A stretch of 53,938 nt of DNA from Roseburia sp. (lineage in GTDB: Bacteria > Bacillota > Clostridia > Lachnospirales > Lachnospiraceae), in contig JAMPFA010000001.1 of assembly GCA_023664725.1 (NCBI GenBank), positions 332,492 to 386,429 of the forward strand. Reading direction: 5' to 3'. The position numbers were made by a program, and so were the translations under genes. The notes below the pieces were generated by a model. The model worked only from the letters and a program-made list of their open reading frames with translations. It was not told where the DNA came from and did no database searches. Shown here piece by piece: positions 16,866 through 24,546 of this stretch. Positions within the stretch are counted from its first letter, which is position 1. Each line of letters opens with the position of its first letter.

Positions 16866-18158
16866 ATGAAAGTTAAGACAATTAAGGTTTCTAATTTTAA
16901 GGGAATTGATAGTCTGGAAATACCATTTGATGGGAAAAGTACAATTATATTTGGTATCAATGGTGTGGGAAAGTCAACAATATTACGTGCAATTGACCTG
17001 ATCTATGCGAATATCATATCCTTGTTAGTATCTTCTAAGAAGAAACTGGCGCAATTAGAATATGATGAGATTAGTCATGGGAAAACTAGTGCTGGAATTG
17101 AGGCAGTATTTGAGTTTTCAGATGGAAATCTTAAAAGATACTTTCGTTCGATTTCCCGTTCCGCAGGAAGAAGACATAATTTGGGGGAACTGAAAGAATT
17201 AGTGGGTTTATTTGAAGAATGTTATGTTGAGAAAGGATATGATGATGGAAATGGTAATTGGATTGAAGAAGAGGATTTAAAGAATATGCCTGTTTTTGTA
17301 AATTATGGTGTCAACAGATCCGTTTTCGATGTTCCTCTTAGAGTTTCTAAGAATGAGAAATTTACGAAGCTTAGTGCATTTGATAAAGCGATAGAAAGCA
17401 AGATTGACTTTAGAACTTTATTTATATGGTTTCGTAATCAGGAAGACATTGAAAATCAGGAAAAAGTAAGAAAAGCTGCTGATTATGAAGATAGAAGTTT
17501 ACTGGCTGTAAAAAAGGCAATGCTTGCGATGCTCGATGGGTTTGAAGATATTCATATTGATAGAAAACCGCTGGCAATGAAAGTTAAAAAAGATGGGCGA
17601 TATTTGAAAATCAATCAATTATCAGATGGTGAAAAGTGTACAATTGCTTTATTTGGAGATTTGGCACGTAGAATGGCACTTGCAAATCCTGAACTTTCTA
17701 ATCCGCTTGAAGGGGAAGGAGTTGTTTTAATTGATGAGTTGGATCTGCATATGCATACTTCCTGGCAAAGAAGAGTGATGCAGGTTTTACAGAAGACGTT
17801 TCCTAATATTCAATTTATTATTACAACACATTCTCCACAAATTTTAGGTGAGCTAGATGGCACATTTAATTTGTTTTATATGTTCAGAGAAGGAGGAAAA
17901 ACCAATCTTAAGCAATATGAGTCTTTTATGGGGTGGGATGCGAATGTAATATTGGAAGAAGTTATGAATACTTCTTCCGTAAACTTTGAAATTAAACAGT
18001 CGGTAGAACAAATGTATGAGTATATCAGCAATAAAAAATATGATCAGGCAGAAGAGATTGCAGATAAATTAGATCAAACATCGAATGGGTATGTGGATGG
18101 GGTTGCCAAAGCGAGAGTACTAATTTCAAGAGGAAGGCGAAATGAAAAAAATCAATAA
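16866..18158 (+). CDS. ptuA: Septu-type defence ATPase (PtuA-like)
   Basis: 430 residues. Walker A GINGVGKST (residues 30-38) follows an N-terminal VSNFKGIDSLEI typical of SMC/RecF/OLD-like ATPases. The signature QLSDGEKCTIAL, Walker B VVLIDELDLHMH and the His switch ITTHSPQIL are near residues 255-320. A C-terminal ~80-residue helical part follows. The stop overlaps the next gene, an HNH nuclease, by 17 bases. A stand-alone ABC-like ATPase plus HNH partner is the Septu anti-phage architecture, in which the ATPase controls the nuclease. Base use is clearly richer in A/T than dapL upstream or bipA downstream, which suggests horizontal acquisition. Confidence 0.78.
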   Translation: MKVKTIKVSNFKGIDSLEIPFDGKSTIIFGINGVGKSTILRAIDLIYANIISLLVSSKKKLAQLEYDEISHGKTSAGIEAVFEFSDGNLKRYFRSISRSAGRRHNLGELKELVGLFEECYVEKGYDDGNGNWIEEEDLKNMPVFVNYGVNRSVFDVPLRVSKNEKFTKLSAFDKAIESKIDFRTLFIWFRNQEDIENQEKVRKAADYEDRSLLAVKKAMLAMLDGFEDIHIDRKPLAMKVKKDGRYLKINQLSDGEKCTIALFGDLARRMALANPELSNPLEGEGVVLIDELDLHMHTSWQRRVMQVLQKTFPNIQFIITTHSPQILGELDGTFNLFYMFREGGKTNLKQYESFMGWDANVILEEVMNTSSVNFEIKQSVEQMYEYISNKKYDQAEEIADKLDQTSNGYVDGVAKARVLISRGRRNEKNQ

Positions 18159-18810
18159 AGAAGATCCACCGGAGTGGTTTGAAAAATGGAAGCAGGATTA
18201 TAAGAATACTTATGGTAAAGAGCCGCATTACAAAAGTGATTTTTCTACAGATGACGAAGATGGAAAAATGCGGCGGCAACAATTACGTGAGCATTTGATC
18301 GAAGAGCAGGGACACATTTGCTGCTATTGTATGAAAAAGATTTTTCAAAACAATTCGCATATTGAACATTTTTGGCCTAAAGCTTCTTTTCCTCAAAAGG
18401 ATTTAGAATATAATAATATGCTTGCTTCTTGCAATGGTGATGGGACAATTTCGTTAGACGAGCATTGTGGCCATAAAAAGGAAGATTGGTGGAAAGAAAA
18501 CATGGTTTCTCCTACGGAAGCAGAAGTTGAAAATATGTTTCAGTATTCTGTGGATGGAAAAATACATAGTCTGCCGAGGAAAATTACAACAAATATTGCA
18601 CAGGAAATGATAAGCCATATGGGGCTTGATAGTTTTCATTTAGAGCGAAATCGGCGCAATGCGATAGAAAGCTCAGAGGTTTTTGATGAAGAAGAATATT
18701 CAAATGAGGATATCAGAGATTTTATAAATTTCTATTCTAATAAAGATAATGGGATGTATGTTCCATATTGCATGGCGATTGTTGACTGTTTAAAAGATCT
18801 TTTAGATTAG
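18142..18810 (+). CDS. ptuB: Septu-type HNH nuclease (PtuB-like, TIGR02646-like)
   Basis: 222 residues. The HNH/treble-clef core is seen as CCYCMKKIF, HIEHFWPK and LEYNNMLASC (about residues 55-95), followed by HCGHKKEDWW. The paired CxxC and NxxxxC cysteines would bind structural zinc and the HIEH histidines are the catalytic candidates. In the Septu system PtuB is the effector that cleaves nucleic acid when released or activated by PtuA. The 17-base overlap with ptuA gives tight co-expression. Both genes are A/T-rich. No reverse transcriptase is adjacent, so this is not the retron-linked form. The next gene, bipA, is convergent. Confidence 0.78.
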   Translation: MKKINKEDPPEWFEKWKQDYKNTYGKEPHYKSDFSTDDEDGKMRRQQLREHLIEEQGHICCYCMKKIFQNNSHIEHFWPKASFPQKDLEYNNMLASCNGDGTISLDEHCGHKKEDWWKENMVSPTEAEVENMFQYSVDGKIHSLPRKITTNIAQEMISHMGLDSFHLERNRRNAIESSEVFDEEEYSNEDIRDFINFYSNKDNGMYVPYCMAIVDCLKDLLD

Positions 18811-18873
18811 ATTTTAATTGTTTATTATCACAGGGTGTAAATGATATTTCTTGACCTCTGAAGGAAATCCTGA

Positions 18874-18920
18874 TAAAAAACAGAGCCAATACCATGCAAA
18901 CCACGGTATCGACTCTTTCT
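18874..18920 (-). terminator. Intrinsic terminator of bipA
   Basis: Read on the minus strand, GAGTCGATACC and GGTATTGGCTC form an ~11-bp stem with two mismatched positions, followed by a TGTTTTTT tail. It lies 20 bases after the bipA stop. Confidence 0.75.
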
Positions 18921-18940
18921 TTATTGCATAAACAATTCCT

Positions 18941-20770
18941 CTATTTCTTAAATCCAGCCCTTTTCCGAAGCGTGGGATCCAATATCCTTTTTCGGATACG
19001 CAAGTTCTCCGGTGTCACCTCCAAAAGCTCATCCACATCAATAAAATCAATGGCCTGCTCCAGGCTCAAAATCTTGGGAGGAACCAACGTCAGCGCCTCG
19101 TCTGCGGAGGAGGAGCGGGTGTTGGTCAGTTGTTTTTTCTTGCAGACATTGATCTCGATATCTTCCGCTCTGGAAGAAGAACCGATGACCATGCCGGAGT
19201 ACACTTTTTCTCCTGGGCCGATAAATAAAGTTCCACGGTCCTGAGCAGAAAACAGTCCGTAGGTCACAGATTCTCCCGTCTCAAAGGCGATCAGAGAGCC
19301 TTCCTTCCGGTACTCGATATCCCCGCAGTATGGCTCATAGCCATCAAATATCGTGTTGATAATGCCGTTTCCCTTAGTGTCTGTCATAAATTCTCCGCGG
19401 TAGCCAATAAGCCCTCTGGAGGGGATGCGGAATTCCAGTCTGGTGTAGCCGCCGCTGATGCTCTTCATATTCAAAAGTGAGCCTTTTCTTGCGGAAAGTT
19501 TGGAGATAACTGCCCCGGTAAAGTCGTCCGGCACGTCGATATAGGCAAGTTCCATAGGCTCTGTACGTTTTCCATTCTCATCTTCCCTGTAAAGGACTTC
19601 CGCTTTGCTCACTGCAAACTCGTAGCCCTCCCTGCGCATGTTTTCAATCAGCACTGAGAGATGCAGTTCTCCACGGCCGGATACTTTGTAGCTGTCAGGG
19701 CTTTCCGTCTCCTCCACCCGAAGGCTGACATCTGTATTCAGCTCCCGGAACAGACGGTCACGGATATGTCTTGAGGTTACATATTTTCCCTCCTGGCCTG
19801 CAAAGGGACTGTCATTTACAATAAAGTTCATGGACAGTGTGGGCTCAGAAATCTTCTGGAAAGGAATGGCTTCCGGGGCATCGGGAGAGCAGATGGTATC
19901 TCCGATATGAAGGTCTGCAATACCCGAAATGGCAACAATAGAACCGATTTTGGCTTCTGTCACCTCCACCTTTTCCAGCCCGTCGTACTCATAGAGCTTG
20001 CTGATGCGGACTTTCTGCTGTTTGTCTTTCTCATGGTGGTTTACCAAAACGGCATCCTGGTTGACCTTAAGGCAGCCGTTGTCCACCTTTCCAACGCCGA
20101 TGCGCCCCACATACTCGTTGTAGTCAATGGTGCTGATCAAAACCTGGGTTCCGGCCTCCGGATCCCCTTCCGGGGCAGGAATGTAGTCCACAATGGTGTC
20201 AAACAGATCCACCATATCTTTCTTTGGCTCATTTAAATCTTTCATGGCATAGCCGTCTCTGGCAGAGGCAAAGACAAAGGGGCAGTCAAGCTGTTCGTCT
20301 GAGGCGTCCAGATCCATAAAAAGCTCCAAAACCTCGTCGATCACCTCATCCGGCCTTGCCTCCGGGCGGTCGATCTTGTTGACGCAGACAATTACCGGAA
20401 GATCTAAGGACAGTGCCTTCATCAGCACGAATTTTGTCTGAGGCATAACTCCCTCAAAGGCGTCCACCACCAGGATGACACCGTTTACCATTTTTAAGAC
20501 ACGCTCCACTTCGCCGCCGAAGTCCGCATGGCCCGGGGTATCGATAATATTTATCTTTGTATCTTTATAGAACACGGCAGTGTTTTTGGAAAGGATGGTG
20601 ATGCCTCTTTCGCGCTCGATATCGTTGGAATCCATCACACGTTCTTTCACTTCCTGATTTTCCCGAAACACGCCGCTCTGTTTCAAAAGCTCGTCCACCA
20701 AAGTGGTTTTCCCGTGGTCAACATGGGCTATGATTGCAATATTTCGGATATCCTCTCGCTTCATTTTCAT
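18941..20770 (-). CDS. bipA: Translational GTPase BipA/TypA
   Basis: 609 residues from the ATG at 20770. The longer frame from 20827 adds an unlikely leader, and a second ATG at 20764 gives MKRED. AGAAGGA precedes both. GTPase motifs are [24 protein letters not shown] and NKIDRPEA, followed by domain II, an EF-G-like domain and the BipA C-terminal domain ending RKRAGFKK. BipA binds the 70S ribosome and helps 50S assembly and stress adaptation, notably in the cold. It is a single gene with its own promoter (20888-20915) and terminator. Confidence 0.95.
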   Translation of the reverse strand: MKMKREDIRNIAIIAHVDHGKTTLVDELLKQSGVFRENQEVKERVMDSNDIERERGITILSKNTAVFYKDTKINIIDTPGHADFGGEVERVLKMVNGVILVVDAFEGVMPQTKFVLMKALSLDLPVIVCVNKIDRPEARPDEVIDEVLELFMDLDASDEQLDCPFVFASARDGYAMKDLNEPKKDMVDLFDTIVDYIPAPEGDPEAGTQVLISTIDYNEYVGRIGVGKVDNGCLKVNQDAVLVNHHEKDKQQKVRISKLYEYDGLEKVEVTEAKIGSIVAISGIADLHIGDTICSPDAPEAIPFQKISEPTLSMNFIVNDSPFAGQEGKYVTSRHIRDRLFRELNTDVSLRVEETESPDSYKVSGRGELHLSVLIENMRREGYEFAVSKAEVLYREDENGKRTEPMELAYIDVPDDFTGAVISKLSARKGSLLNMKSISGGYTRLEFRIPSRGLIGYRGEFMTDTKGNGIINTIFDGYEPYCGDIEYRKEGSLIAFETGESVTYGLFSAQDRGTLFIGPGEKVYSGMVIGSSSRAEDIEINVCKKKQLTNTRSSSADEALTLVPPKILSLEQAIDFIDVDELLEVTPENLRIRKRILDPTLRKRAGFKK

Positions 20771-20825
20771 AAAATCCTTCTTTCTTTTGCGGAAATGTAG
20801 TATAATAGAATAATAATAAATGTTC

Positions 20826-20852
20826 ATACCGCATATTTTTCCTGCGGCATGG
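20826..20852 (-). other. Hairpin in the bipA 5' leader
   Basis: On the minus strand CATGCCGCA and TGCGGTATG form a nine-pair stem (one G-T) with a nine-base loop. It lies in the ~110-base leader between promoter and start codon. No T-run follows, so it is not a terminator; a role in mRNA stability or cold response is only a guess. Confidence 0.4.
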
Positions 20853-20887
20853 GGTGAACGGTAACATATATAAATGACCGACTTCTT

Positions 20888-20915
20888 ATTATAGCATATT
20901 TTGGTATATTATCAA
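20888..20915 (-). promoter_or_regulatory. Sigma-A promoter of bipA
   Basis: On the minus strand TTGATA (20910-20915), a 16-base spacer and a perfect TATAAT (20888-20893). Transcription would start about 110 bases upstream of the bipA start codon. The remaining spacer up to the plus-strand gene at 21130 is A/T-rich and holds no other feature I can support. Confidence 0.7.
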
Positions 20916-21129
20916 GGGTAAAAAGGAATCATTTTTTTTACAGAAACTATCGACAAATTCTGCGACATTTTGTATCTGTCTCATGGTAAAAATTAGAAGT
21001 ATCATATGCCCGGAAAAAAATGTTCTAAAGGAAAAACTGTGGCATACATATTAACAAACAGATCGATATGCCGTCGATGTACAAAACACCGGATGCAAAA
21101 GCACCGGCAGGAGGAAGGGAGAAAAATTC

Positions 21130-21756
21130 ATGGCAGATAAAATTTTTGAAAACAATCAGGTATCTATTGTAGGAACTATCGTATCGGATTTCCATTACAG
21201 CCACGAGGTTTACGGAGAGGGTTTTTACATGGTAGATGTGTCTGTAAACCGTCTCAGCAACTTTGTGGATATCATACCGGTTATGGTGTCGGAGCGGATT
21301 GTGGATGTGACGGAAAACTATGATGGAAAGCTTATTTATGTCCAGGGACAGTTCCGTTCTTATAACCGGCATGAAGAAAAGAAAAATCGTCTGGTTTTGT
21401 CCGTGTTTGCAAGGGAGCTGGAATTTATAGAGGAGGAGAGCGACGAGTTAAAGAGCAACCAGATCTATCTGGACGGGTACATATGCAAGGAGCCGATTTA
21501 CCGGAAAACGCCTCTGGGAAGGGAGATTGCAGACTTGCTTATCGCAGTAAACCGCTCTTACGGAAAATCCGATTATATTCCCTGTATCTGCTGGGGGAGA
21601 AATGCCAGGTTTGCCTCGGGCTTTGAGGTGGGAAGCCATGTGGAGATCTGGGGGAGGATCCAGAGCAGGGAGTATGTGAAAAAAATAGACGAGAATGAGA
21701 CAGAGAAAAGGATTGCATATGAGGTTTCCGTCAGCAAAATAGAAAGATTTGAGTAA
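21130..21756 (+). CDS. Single-stranded-DNA-binding protein with two OB folds
   Basis: 208 residues. Two OB-fold halves can be seen: NNQVSIVGTIVSDF through LVLSVFARELEF (~1-95), and NQIYLDGYICKEPIYRKTPL through YEVSVSKIERF (~105-205). The second half, with RKTPLGREIADLLIAVNR and IPCICWGRNA, is the SSB-like signature. This double-fold form is found in Clostridia as a secondary SSB-like protein. AGGAAGGG precedes the ATG. Its job next to a corrinoid adenosyltransferase is not obvious; the spacing suggests separate transcription. Confidence 0.7.
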   Translation: MADKIFENNQVSIVGTIVSDFHYSHEVYGEGFYMVDVSVNRLSNFVDIIPVMVSERIVDVTENYDGKLIYVQGQFRSYNRHEEKKNRLVLSVFARELEFIEEESDELKSNQIYLDGYICKEPIYRKTPLGREIADLLIAVNRSYGKSDYIPCICWGRNARFASGFEVGSHVEIWGRIQSREYVKKIDENETEKRIAYEVSVSKIERFE

Positions 21757-21759
21757 CAT

Positions 21760-21788
21760 TTGCTTTTTTCTGATGAGTGTGGTATCTT
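21760..21788 (+). promoter_or_regulatory. Possible promoter of the adenosyltransferase gene
   Basis: TTGCTT (21760-21765), a 17-base spacer and TATCTT (21783-21788). It is a moderate match only, but it is positioned in the 98-base spacer before the ATG at 21855. Confidence 0.4.
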
Positions 21789-21854
21789 ATAAACAGTTTT
21801 TTATCCTGAGAATAATTTCAAAAGATAGGACTGTCACAGACAGGGGAGGTTTAT

Positions 21855-22340
21855 ATGGCTACAGGAAGCGTGGAGGTATATTATGGTGAAGGGAGAGGAA
21901 AATCCTCGGCTGCCCTTGGAAAAGCAATTCATTCTGTTACGGAGGGAAAAGATGTATTTATCATCCAGTTTCTCAAGGGAAAATCCAACCGGGAAATGGA
22001 ATTTTTAAAGCGGTTGGAACCGGAGATAAAATTTTTCCGTTTTGAAAAATCCCAGGAATATTTTGATGATCTTTCCGGAGAGCAGAAGGAGGAGGAAGCC
22101 AGAAATATCAAGAACGGCATAAATTTTGCCAGAAAAGTTCTCTCCACTGGGGAATGCGATCTTCTGGTATTAGATGAAGTGCTGGGCATTATCGACAACG
22201 GACTCATAGAACTTTCAGAGTTAAAGGAGCTGATCCTTGCCCGTTCTGAGGGAATGGATGTTGTTCTGACAGGCAGGGTATTCCAGGAGGAATTAAAAGC
22301 TATGGCAGACGAGATCTACCATATTGAAACGGAGTTGTGA
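21855..22340 (+). CDS. CobO/BtuR-like corrinoid adenosyltransferase
   Basis: 161 residues. YYGEGRGKSSAALGKAI at the N-terminus is the P-loop of the CobA/CobO/BtuR family, and LLVLDEVLGIIDNGLI is the conserved acidic strand, with VVLTGR near the end. The family transfers adenosyl from ATP to cob(I)alamin or cob(I)yrinate. The P-loop and DE motif are intact. The protein is shorter than E. coli BtuR (~196), and this shortened form is common in Clostridia, where substrate use is less sure. No other cobamide genes are nearby. GGGGAGG precedes the ATG. Confidence 0.78.
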   Translation: MATGSVEVYYGEGRGKSSAALGKAIHSVTEGKDVFIIQFLKGKSNREMEFLKRLEPEIKFFRFEKSQEYFDDLSGEQKEEEARNIKNGINFARKVLSTGECDLLVLDEVLGIIDNGLIELSELKELILARSEGMDVVLTGRVFQEELKAMADEIYHIETEL

Positions 22341-22402
22341 AAACGGGATATGTCCTGGCATTCCTTGTACCAGACAGCAGGGACGAAAATTCCCGGTATT
22401 GG

Positions 22403-22431
22403 TTGACAAGGGAAAAGCCGAGTGTTATATT
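22403..22431 (+). promoter_or_regulatory. Sigma-A promoter of the dapA operon
   Basis: TTGACA (22403-22408), a 17-base spacer and TATATT (22426-22431), placing transcription start about 20 bases before the riboswitch. Confidence 0.75.
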
Positions 22432-22457
22432 GTAAATAGCATTATAATTGAATAAGA

Positions 22458-22622
22458 GATAGAGGTTGCGTAATTCAAGAGTAGCTTATTTGATGTGGCA
22501 GGCACAGGGGAAGATAAGCAAAAGGGGAGAACGCCGAAAGAAAATGTTTCCTGCAGAGATTTTCTTGGGTATACATTGAAGAAATGTATAACTGTCATCT
22601 TTTTAGATGGTGCGCTATCAGA
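22458..22622 (+). promoter_or_regulatory. Lysine riboswitch (L box)
   Basis: The ~165-base leader has the lysine aptamer landmarks in order: AGAGGTTGCG, CAAGAGTAG, GGGGAGAACGCCGAAAG, CTTGGG, ACTGTCAT and GGTGCGCTATC. P1 is GATAG (22458-22462) with CTATC (22615-22619). The 3' strand of P1, CTATCAGA (22615-22622), is complementary to TCTGATAG (22646-22653) in the 5' arm of the following terminator. Lysine binding should therefore free the terminator and stop transcription before dapA. Confidence 0.9.
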
Positions 22623-22640
22623 TAGGAATAAGGAATTTAT

Positions 22641-22669
22641 ACCGGCTCTGATAGGAGCCGGTTCTTTTT
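22641..22669 (+). terminator. Terminator of the lysine riboswitch expression platform
   Basis: ACCGGCTC and GAGCCGGT form a perfect 8-bp stem with the loop TGATAG, followed by TCTTTTT. It competes with the antiterminator formed by 22615-22622. Confidence 0.9.
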
Positions 22670-22671
22670 AT

Positions 22672-22755
22672 GTGCAGGGGTGCGTAAGGAATATAGCTGC
22701 TTTCGCAGCACGCCCCCCGCACAGCGAGTAGGGAAGTGTTCTTCCCTGCTCGATT
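22672..22755 (+). repeat. Post-terminator two-hairpin repeat, copy A
   Basis: One of four related elements. It starts at the base after TTTTTAT of a terminator with GTGCAGGGGTGCGTAAGG. It has an outer stem GGGGTGCGT/ACGCCCCCC with one mismatch, an inner hairpin GCTGC-TTTC-GCAGC, and a second hairpin GAGTAGGGAAG/CTTCCCTGCTC, and it ends CGATT. It lies between the riboswitch terminator and the dapA ribosome-binding site, so it is part of the dapA leader when transcription reads through. Confidence 0.8.
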
Positions 22756-22804
22756 GCAGGCACACAGGGTTTAGCAGTACAATATTTTACAGGAGGAGAG
22801 TATT

Positions 22805-23689
22805 ATGCCAATTTTTAAAGGTTCAGGTGTGGCCATTGTAACCCCCATGAAAGAAAATCTGGAAGTAAACTATGAAAAATTAGAGGAACTGATTGACTTT
22901 CATGTGAAAAATGAGACAGACTGTATTATCATCGCAGGAACCACAGGGGAGAGTTCCACTCTCACGATGGAGGAGCACAGCAAGGTGATCGAGGCGGCGA
23001 TTTGTTTTACGAATCACAGGATCCCAGTGGTGGCAGGAACCGGGTCAAACTGTACCGCCACCGCCATTCAGCTCTCTAAGGAAGCGGAGGAAGCAGGGGC
23101 AGACGGGCTTTTGATCGTCACCCCGTACTACAACAAAGCTACTCAGGCAGGGCTGATCAAGCATTACGGGGCCATTGCCGATGCGGTAAAACTGCCAATC
23201 ATTATGTACAATGTGCCAAGCCGCACCGGATGCAACCTTTTGCCGGAGACGGTGGCAGAGTTGGTAAAGACAAAGTCCAATATCGTGGGGCTAAAAGAGG
23301 CCACGGGAAATGTGGCTCAGGCGGCAAAAACCATGTATCTTTTAGATGGAAAACTGGATATGTACTCTGGGGAGGACGGAATCGTCACACCTCTCATGGC
23401 TCTCGGGGCAATCGGAGTAATTTCTGTCTGGGCGAATGTTGCGCCCAAAAAAGTGCATGATATGTGTGTGAAGTTTTTGGAGGGGGACGTAAAAGGCGCA
23501 GCAAAACTTCAGTTGGAGGCGGAACCTTTAGTGGAAGCGCTGTTTTCCGAGGTAAATCCCATACCGGTAAAGGAGGCCATGAACCTTATGGGAATGGGAG
23601 CAGGTCCTCTTCGGCTGCCCTTATGTGAGATGGGTGAGGAAAACAAGGCAAAGATGGCGAAGGTAATGAAGGAATACGGTTTGTTGTAG
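22805..23689 (+). CDS. dapA: 4-hydroxy-tetrahydrodipicolinate synthase
   Basis: 294 residues with AGGAGGAG upstream. GSGVAIVTPM, AGTTGESSTLT, the Schiff-base region VGLKEATGN, YYNKATQAG and MYNVPSRTG are all present. It condenses pyruvate with aspartate semialdehyde, the first committed step of lysine/diaminopimelate synthesis. The lysine riboswitch directly upstream sets its regulation. It heads dapA-dapB-fbp-nfo; a duplicated 33-base leader lies between dapA and dapB. Confidence 0.96.
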   Translation: MPIFKGSGVAIVTPMKENLEVNYEKLEELIDFHVKNETDCIIIAGTTGESSTLTMEEHSKVIEAAICFTNHRIPVVAGTGSNCTATAIQLSKEAEEAGADGLLIVTPYYNKATQAGLIKHYGAIADAVKLPIIMYNVPSRTGCNLLPETVAELVKTKSNIVGLKEATGNVAQAAKTMYLLDGKLDMYSGEDGIVTPLMALGAIGVISVWANVAPKKVHDMCVKFLEGDVKGAAKLQLEAEPLVEALFSEVNPIPVKEAMNLMGMGAGPLRLPLCEMGEENKAKMAKVMKEYGLL

Positions 23690-23693
23690 GAGT

Positions 23694-23774
23694 GTTATGC
23701 CACGCTGTGCGGGCAATAATTAGGAGTACCCGCAGGGCACAGTTATGCCACGCTGTGCGGGCAATAATTAGGAG
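23694..23774 (+). repeat. Tandem duplication of a 33-base dapB leader segment
   Basis: The 33 bases at 23694-23726 (starting GTTATGCCACGCTGTGCGGG and ending TAGGAG) recur identically at 23742-23774, separated by 15 bases. Each copy ends with a ribosome-binding-like AGGAG; only the second is correctly placed for the dapB ATG at 23785. CTGTGC-GGG of copy 1 can pair with CCC-GCAGG-GCACAG in the linker. Confidence 0.9.
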
Positions 23775-23784
23775 GGAAAGGCAA

Positions 23785-24546
23785 ATGACAAAAATTATTA
23801 TGCATGGCTGCAACGGGAGAATGGGCCAGGTAATCTCTGAGATCTGCCGGGAAGATGACACAGTTAAGATTGTGGCAGGAGTGGATGTATCCGATCAGGG
23901 AAAAAATGAGTATCCGGTGTTTTCATCTCTGCAGGATTGCGATATTAAGGCAGATGCACTGATTGATTTTTCCACGGCGGCGGCAGTGGACGATGTGCTG
24001 GATTACTGTATGGAGCGGAAACTTCCCGTAGTTCTGTGCACTACGGGACTCAGTGATGCGCAGCTTATGAAAGTGGAGGAGTGCAGCAAAAAGACAGCTC
24101 TCCTTCGCTCCGCCAATATGTCCCTGGGTATCAATACCTTGTTCGGGCTTTTGGAGAAAGCAATCCGGGCTTTGGCTCCCGCAGGGTTTGATGTGGAGAT
24201 CGTGGAGAAGCATCACAATCAGAAGCTGGACGCTCCCAGCGGAACAGCTCTTGCCCTGGCAGACGCCATGAACAAAACGATGGATAATGTCTATGAGTAC
24301 AAATTTGACCGGAGCAAAGAGCGGGCAAAAAGAGGTGCAAAGGAGATGGGCATCTTAGCTGTCAGAGGCGGCAGCATTGTAGGGGAACATGAAATTATTT
24401 TCGCCGGAAGGGATGAAGTGATTGAAATCAAACACACAGCTTATTCCCGGGCGATTTTCGGAAAAGGTGCCGTGGAGGCTGCGAAGTTTTTAAAAGGAAA
24501 GGCTCCCGGCTGTTATGATATGCGGGAGGTTGTAGTGCATGAATGA
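23785..24546 (+). CDS. dapB: 4-hydroxy-tetrahydrodipicolinate reductase
   Basis: 253 residues from the ATG at 23785, preceded by GGAGGG. Upstream in-frame codons translate the tandem leader repeat and are not believed. MHGCNGRMGQVI is the nucleotide-binding loop; EIVEKHHNQKLDAPSGTAL is the DapB catalytic signature (His-His and the Lys), and IAVRGGSIVGEHEI is typical. It reduces the product of DapA to tetrahydrodipicolinate using NAD(P)H; DapL takes it further. Its end overlaps fbp by eight bases. Confidence 0.95.
   Translation: MTKIIMHGCNGRMGQVISEICREDDTVKIVAGVDVSDQGKNEYPVFSSLQDCDIKADALIDFSTAAAVDDVLDYCMERKLPVVLCTTGLSDAQLMKVEECSKKTALLRSANMSLGINTLFGLLEKAIRALAPAGFDVEIVEKHHNQKLDAPSGTALALADAMNKTMDNVYEYKFDRSKERAKRGAKEMGILAVRGGSIVGEHEIIFAGRDEVIEIKHTAYSRAIFGKGAVEAAKFLKGKAPGCYDMREVVVHE

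Noticed and set aside
16866..18810. Retron-associated defence system
   Set aside because: No reverse transcriptase or msr/msd-like RNA lies next to the ATPase/HNH pair.
22495..22731. An open frame across the lysine riboswitch and repeat copy A
   Set aside because: It translates structured RNA and the repeat; no ribosome-binding site, and a similar translation appears only where the repeat recurs (36750-37013).
23692..23784. Upstream extension of the dapB frame
   Set aside because: It translates the tandem leader repeat; the ATG at 23785 has the proper ribosome-binding site and fits the family N-terminus.
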